From: Streptomyces sp. IMTB 2501
GTDB lineage: Bacteria; Actinomycetota; Actinomycetes; Streptomycetales; Streptomycetaceae
Direction of reading: 5' to 3'
Length of the DNA stretch: 64,000 bases
Assembly: GCF_001953885.1 (NCBI RefSeq)
Contig: NZ_MQUS01000006.1
Span: 186,001 to 250,000, forward strand
This document shows, piece after piece, positions 58,707 to 64,000 of the stretch (within the stretch, counting starts at the first letter, position 1; every line of letters begins with the position of its first letter). The position numbers and the translations under genes were made by a program. The notes below the pieces were generated by a model. The model made no database searches. It worked only from the letters and a program-made list of their open reading frames with translations, and was not told the origin of the DNA.

Positions 58707-59471
58707 ATGCCTGCATCCTCAGCCGCCTTCGGTCTTCCCCAGTCCCTGCTCGTCCTCGGCGGCACGTCCGAGATCGCGCTGGCCACCACCCGCCGGCTGA
58801 TCGCTCGCGGCGCGCGCACGGTGTGGCTGGCGGGCCGCCCCTCGCCGGCCCTGGACCAGGCCGCCGAGCATCTGCGCACACTCGGCGCGGACACCCGCAC
58901 CGTCGCCTTCGACGCCCTCGACCCCGAGTCCCACGAGAGCGTCCTCGGCAAGGTGTTCGCCGAGGGCGACATCGACCTGGTGCTGCTCGCCTTCGGCATC
59001 CTCGGCGACCAGGCCCACGACGAGCGCGACCCGGTACGCGCCGTCCGGGTCGCCCAGACCAACTACACCGGCGCCGTCAGCGCGACCCTGGTCGCCGCCC
59101 GCGCCCTGCAGTCCCAGGGGCACGGCTTTCTCGTGGTCCTGTCCTCCGTGGCCGGCGAGCGGGCCCGCCGCGCCGACTTCATCTACGGCTCCAGCAAGGC
59201 CGGCCTCGACGCCTTCGCCCAGGGCCTCGGCGACGCCCTGCACGGCACCGGCGTGCAGGTGATGGTCGTACGCCCCGGACACGTCCGTACGACGGCGATG
59301 GCCGGCCGGGACCGGATCCCGCTCGCCACCACCCCGGAGGCGGTCGCCACGGCCATCGAACTGGGCCTGCGCCGCCGCTCGGAAGCGGTGTGGGTACCGG
59401 GCACGCTCCGTCTGGTGATGACGGTGCTAAGGCACATCCCGCGGACGCTGTTCCGCAGGCTGCCGCTGTAG
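58707..59471 (+). CDS. Short-chain dehydrogenase (DprE2-like decaprenylphosphoryl-ribose keto-reductase type)
   Basis: The 254-residue SDR has an N-terminal dinucleotide site in LLVLGGTSEIALATTRRL (GGTSEI replaces the usual TGxxxGIG, as in mycobacterial DprE2). It also has a catalytic Ser in VLSSVAGER and Tyr-Lys in FIYGSSKAGLDAFAQGL. DprE2 reduces decaprenylphospho-2-keto-arabinose in arabinan precursor synthesis. Streptomyces lacks arabinogalactan, so the role may be in another polyprenyl-phosphate sugar; this is inference. Start ATG 58707 was preferred to the open frame at 58644. Confidence 0.85.
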   Translation: MPASSAAFGLPQSLLVLGGTSEIALATTRRLIARGARTVWLAGRPSPALDQAAEHLRTLGADTRTVAFDALDPESHESVLGKVFAEGDIDLVLLAFGILGDQAHDERDPVRAVRVAQTNYTGAVSATLVAARALQSQGHGFLVVLSSVAGERARRADFIYGSSKAGLDAFAQGLGDALHGTGVQVMVVRPGHVRTTAMAGRDRIPLATTPEAVATAIELGLRRRSEAVWVPGTLRLVMTVLRHIPRTLFRRLPL

Positions 59472-59475
59472 GGGG

Positions 59476-60060
59476 CTATCGGCTCGCGATCGTCCCGCGT
59501 CCGACGTCCGCGTGGCCCGGTTGTGGCGGCACCACCGATACCCCGAACGCGTACTCCCGCAGCTTGCGCCAGATCAGGTCGGCGCCCTGTTCGTAGAGCG
59601 CGAAGCCGGTGCACGGCCACTGCGCGTCGAAGCCGGCCAGCTCGGCGAAGGCGCGGTCCATCGACGCCTCGTCGATGCCGTGCGCGACGGTGACGTGCGG
59701 GTGGTACGGGAACTGCAGCTCGCGCGCCAGCGGCCCGGACGCGTCCCGCACCCGCTGCTGCAGCCAGGCGCAGTCCTCGGCGCCCTGGACGACACGGACG
59801 TAGACCACCGGCGACAGGGGACGGAACGTGCCGGTGCCCGACAGCCGCATCGGGAACGGCCGGCCGGCCCCGGCGACCTCGGTCAGATACGCCTCGACGG
59901 CCGGCAGCTCCGCCTCCTCGACCTCGGTCGGCGGCAGCAGCGTGACATGCGTGGGGATGCCGTGAGCCGCGGGGTCGCCGAAGCCCGCGCGCCGCTCCTG
60001 GAGCAGGCTGCCGTGAGGCTCCGGGACCGCGATCGACACGCCGATCGTTACGGTCCCCAC
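59476..60060 (-). CDS. 2'-5' RNA ligase family (2H phosphoesterase) protein
   Basis: The 194-residue protein starts at GTG 60060 behind AGGAGAAGAC (VGTVTIGVSIAVPEPHGSLL). It has two HxT/V motifs typical of the 2H superfamily: GIPTHVTLLPP (about residues 36-46) and YHPHVTVAHG (about 117-126). Such proteins hydrolyse cyclic phosphodiesters or reversibly ligate 2'-5' RNA ends. The second gene upstream is trpS on the same strand (171-bp gap). Alternative upstream starts at 60135 and 60186 lack good ribosome sites. Confidence 0.88.
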   Translation of the reverse strand: MGTVTIGVSIAVPEPHGSLLQERRAGFGDPAAHGIPTHVTLLPPTEVEEAELPAVEAYLTEVAGAGRPFPMRLSGTGTFRPLSPVVYVRVVQGAEDCAWLQQRVRDASGPLARELQFPYHPHVTVAHGIDEASMDRAFAELAGFDAQWPCTGFALYEQGADLIWRKLREYAFGVSVVPPQPGHADVGRGTIASR

Positions 60061-60231
60061 GTCTTCTCCTGTCGTCGCGTCCGTCGTCTTCTCGGCCGTC
60101 TCGCCCGGGCCGTCGGCTACCGACTGTACGGCCATGGATGTCCTGTGGGCAGGCGCAACGGAAGTGATGTGCAGCGCTCTGCCCACTCGGACGTGTGTAC
60201 GGCCGTGCGCCTCAGCGCCGGTGCGTGCGGC

Positions 60232-62895
<2,664 letters not shown>

Positions 62896-63088
62896 TCACG
62901 TTCGGCCCAGGCGCACGGCACACATCACACTCGGGCCGCTCCCCGATGGTCCGTCCCATCCCAGCGCGCCAGTCACGGCCCGCTGATCAGCCTACCGGGC
63001 GTGCCCGGCGTGGCAGGCCCTCGTCCACCATGCGAGCGAGGATAGGAAGGAGCCCACCGTCGTGTTCCCGCCGGATCCGGGAGAGGCC

Positions 63089-64000
63089 ATGACCGCTGCT
63101 GAAGACCTCGTCGCCGCCGCCGAGGCGCACTGCGCGCCCACCTACCGTCCGCTGCCGGTCGTCGTGGCCACGGCACAGGGGGCGTGGATGACGGATGTGG
63201 AGGGGCGGCGGTATCTGGATCTGCTGGCCGGTTACTCGGCGCTCAACTTCGGGCACGGCAACCGGCGGCTGATCGAGGCGGCGAAGGCGCAGCTGGAGCG
63301 GGTGACGCTGACCTCCCGCGCCTTTCTGCACGACCGGTTCGCCGCGTTCTGCACGGAGCTGGCCGAGCTGTGCGGGATGGAGATGGTGCTGCCGATGAAC
63401 ACCGGCGCGGAGGCGGTGGAGAGCGCGGTGAAGACGGCCCGGAAGTGGGGGTACCGGGTGAAGGGGGTGCCCGCGGAGATGGCGAAGATCGTGGTCGCGG
63501 GCGGCAACTTCCACGGTCGTACGACGACGATCATCAGCTTCTCCACCGACCCGGAGGCGCGGGCGGACTTCGGGCCGTACACGCCGGGGTTCCAGATCGT
63601 GCCGTACGGCGATCTGACGGCGATGCGGGCGGCGCTGACGGAGAACACCGTCGCGGTGCTGCTGGAGCCGATCCAGGGCGAGAACGGGGTGATCGTGCCA
63701 CCGGCCGGCTATCTCCCGGCCGTCCGGGAGCTGACCCGGGAGCGGAACGTGCTCTTCGTCGCCGACGAGATCCAGTCGGGCCTCGGCCGGACCGGGCGGA
63801 CCTTCGCGTGCGAGCACGAGGGGGTGGTCCCGGACATGTATGTGCTGGGCAAGGCGCTGGGCGGCGGGATCGTGCCGGTGTCGGCGGTGGTGTCGAGCGC
63901 GGAGGTGCTCGGGGTGTTCCGGCCGGGCGAGCACGGGTCGACGTTCGGCGGGAATCCGCTGGCCTGCGCGGTGGCGCTGGAGGTGATCGCGATGCTGCGG
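63089..64000 (+). CDS. rocD: Ornithine aminotransferase (cut by the right window edge)
   Basis: The first 304 residues of a class III aminotransferase start at ATG 63089 behind GGGAGAGG. Features are LDLLAGYSALNFGHGNRRLIEAA, MNTGAEAVESAVKTARKWGY (typical of ornithine aminotransferases), HGRTTTIISFSTDP and VLFVADEIQSGLGRTGR, with PLP-Lys in LGKALGGGIVPVSAV. It converts ornithine to glutamate-5-semialdehyde in arginine degradation. It is divergent from glyA. The C-terminus lies outside the window. Confidence 0.93.
   Translation, partial: MTAAEDLVAAAEAHCAPTYRPLPVVVATAQGAWMTDVEGRRYLDLLAGYSALNFGHGNRRLIEAAKAQLERVTLTSRAFLHDRFAAFCTELAELCGMEMVLPMNTGAEAVESAVKTARKWGYRVKGVPAEMAKIVVAGGNFHGRTTTIISFSTDPEARADFGPYTPGFQIVPYGDLTAMRAALTENTVAVLLEPIQGENGVIVPPAGYLPAVRELTRERNVLFVADEIQSGLGRTGRTFACEHEGVVPDMYVLGKALGGGIVPVSAVVSSAEVLGVFRPGEHGSTFGGNPLACAVALEVIAMLR

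Overview
The window is a high-GC actinobacterial chromosome segment, almost certainly Streptomyces. The evidence is pervasive GC-ending codons, frequent GTG starts with GGAGG-type ribosome sites, a single TTA codon, a WhiJ-type triad (HATPase, DUF5753 helix-turn-helix regulator, DUF397), a SCO4848-type small membrane protein beside a D,D-carboxypeptidase, and dispersed Streptomyces-type GC-rich intergenic repeats. From memory, most of the gene order follows the S. coelicolor core region around SCO4837 to SCO489x read in reverse. No tRNA, rRNA or CRISPR array was seen.

Layout. 1-3.5 kb: divergent LysR regulator and MFS exporter, a SigG/SigX5-type sigma factor with a SnoaL tail, and a STAS protein overlapping it antisense. 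3.5-10.6 kb: a nucleoside uptake and salvage operon on the minus strand (Bmp lipoprotein, ATPase, two permeases, cytidine deaminase, thymidine phosphorylase) with 1-4 base gene overlaps. 10.9-16.3 kb: M20 amidohydrolase, methyltransferase, a DUF1259 Tat protein and the WhiJ-like triad. 16.4-26 kb: a sialic-acid-like (probably Kdn, teichulosonic acid) wall-polymer locus with a NeuB-like synthase lacking a SAF domain, a NeuA-HAD fusion, two sialyl/polysialyltransferase-like proteins, two more glycosyltransferases, an acyltransferase and a methyltransferase. 26-31.4 kb: a TetR and FAD-monooxygenase pair with twin operators, a Uma2 protein, a B12-domain-less methylmalonyl-CoA mutase subunit and a lipoprotein L,D-transpeptidase. 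31.6-33.4 and 44.0-45.7 kb: two paralogous ECF sigma/membrane anti-sigma-like pairs.

Between these two pairs lies about 10.3 kb of accessory DNA bounded by matching 17-bp direct repeats. It holds a Tat-exported GH1-like protein whose acid/base Glu is Asn and which carries the window's only TTA codon, an ImmA/IrrE-type HExxH peptidase, a MAB_1171c-type seven-helix membrane protein, a cytochrome P450, a multi-HTH regulator with an EspR-like C-terminus, and a secreted FG-GAP protein. A possible TniB-like transposition remnant sits at its left end. I regard this as the most likely undescribed system: a membrane sensor, protease and repressor module controlling a P450 and an exported glycosidase-like protein.

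45.7-64 kb: two conserved hypotheticals, a GH20 hexosaminidase, an OHCU-decarboxylase-like protein, sdhCDAB with a strong terminator, a VOC protein, a TetR regulator, a peptide-type binding protein, SCO4848-like and D,D-carboxypeptidase genes, YihY, an SDR, a 2'-5' RNA ligase-like protein, trpS, glyA and the start of rocD. All functional statements come from reading motifs; no database search was run.
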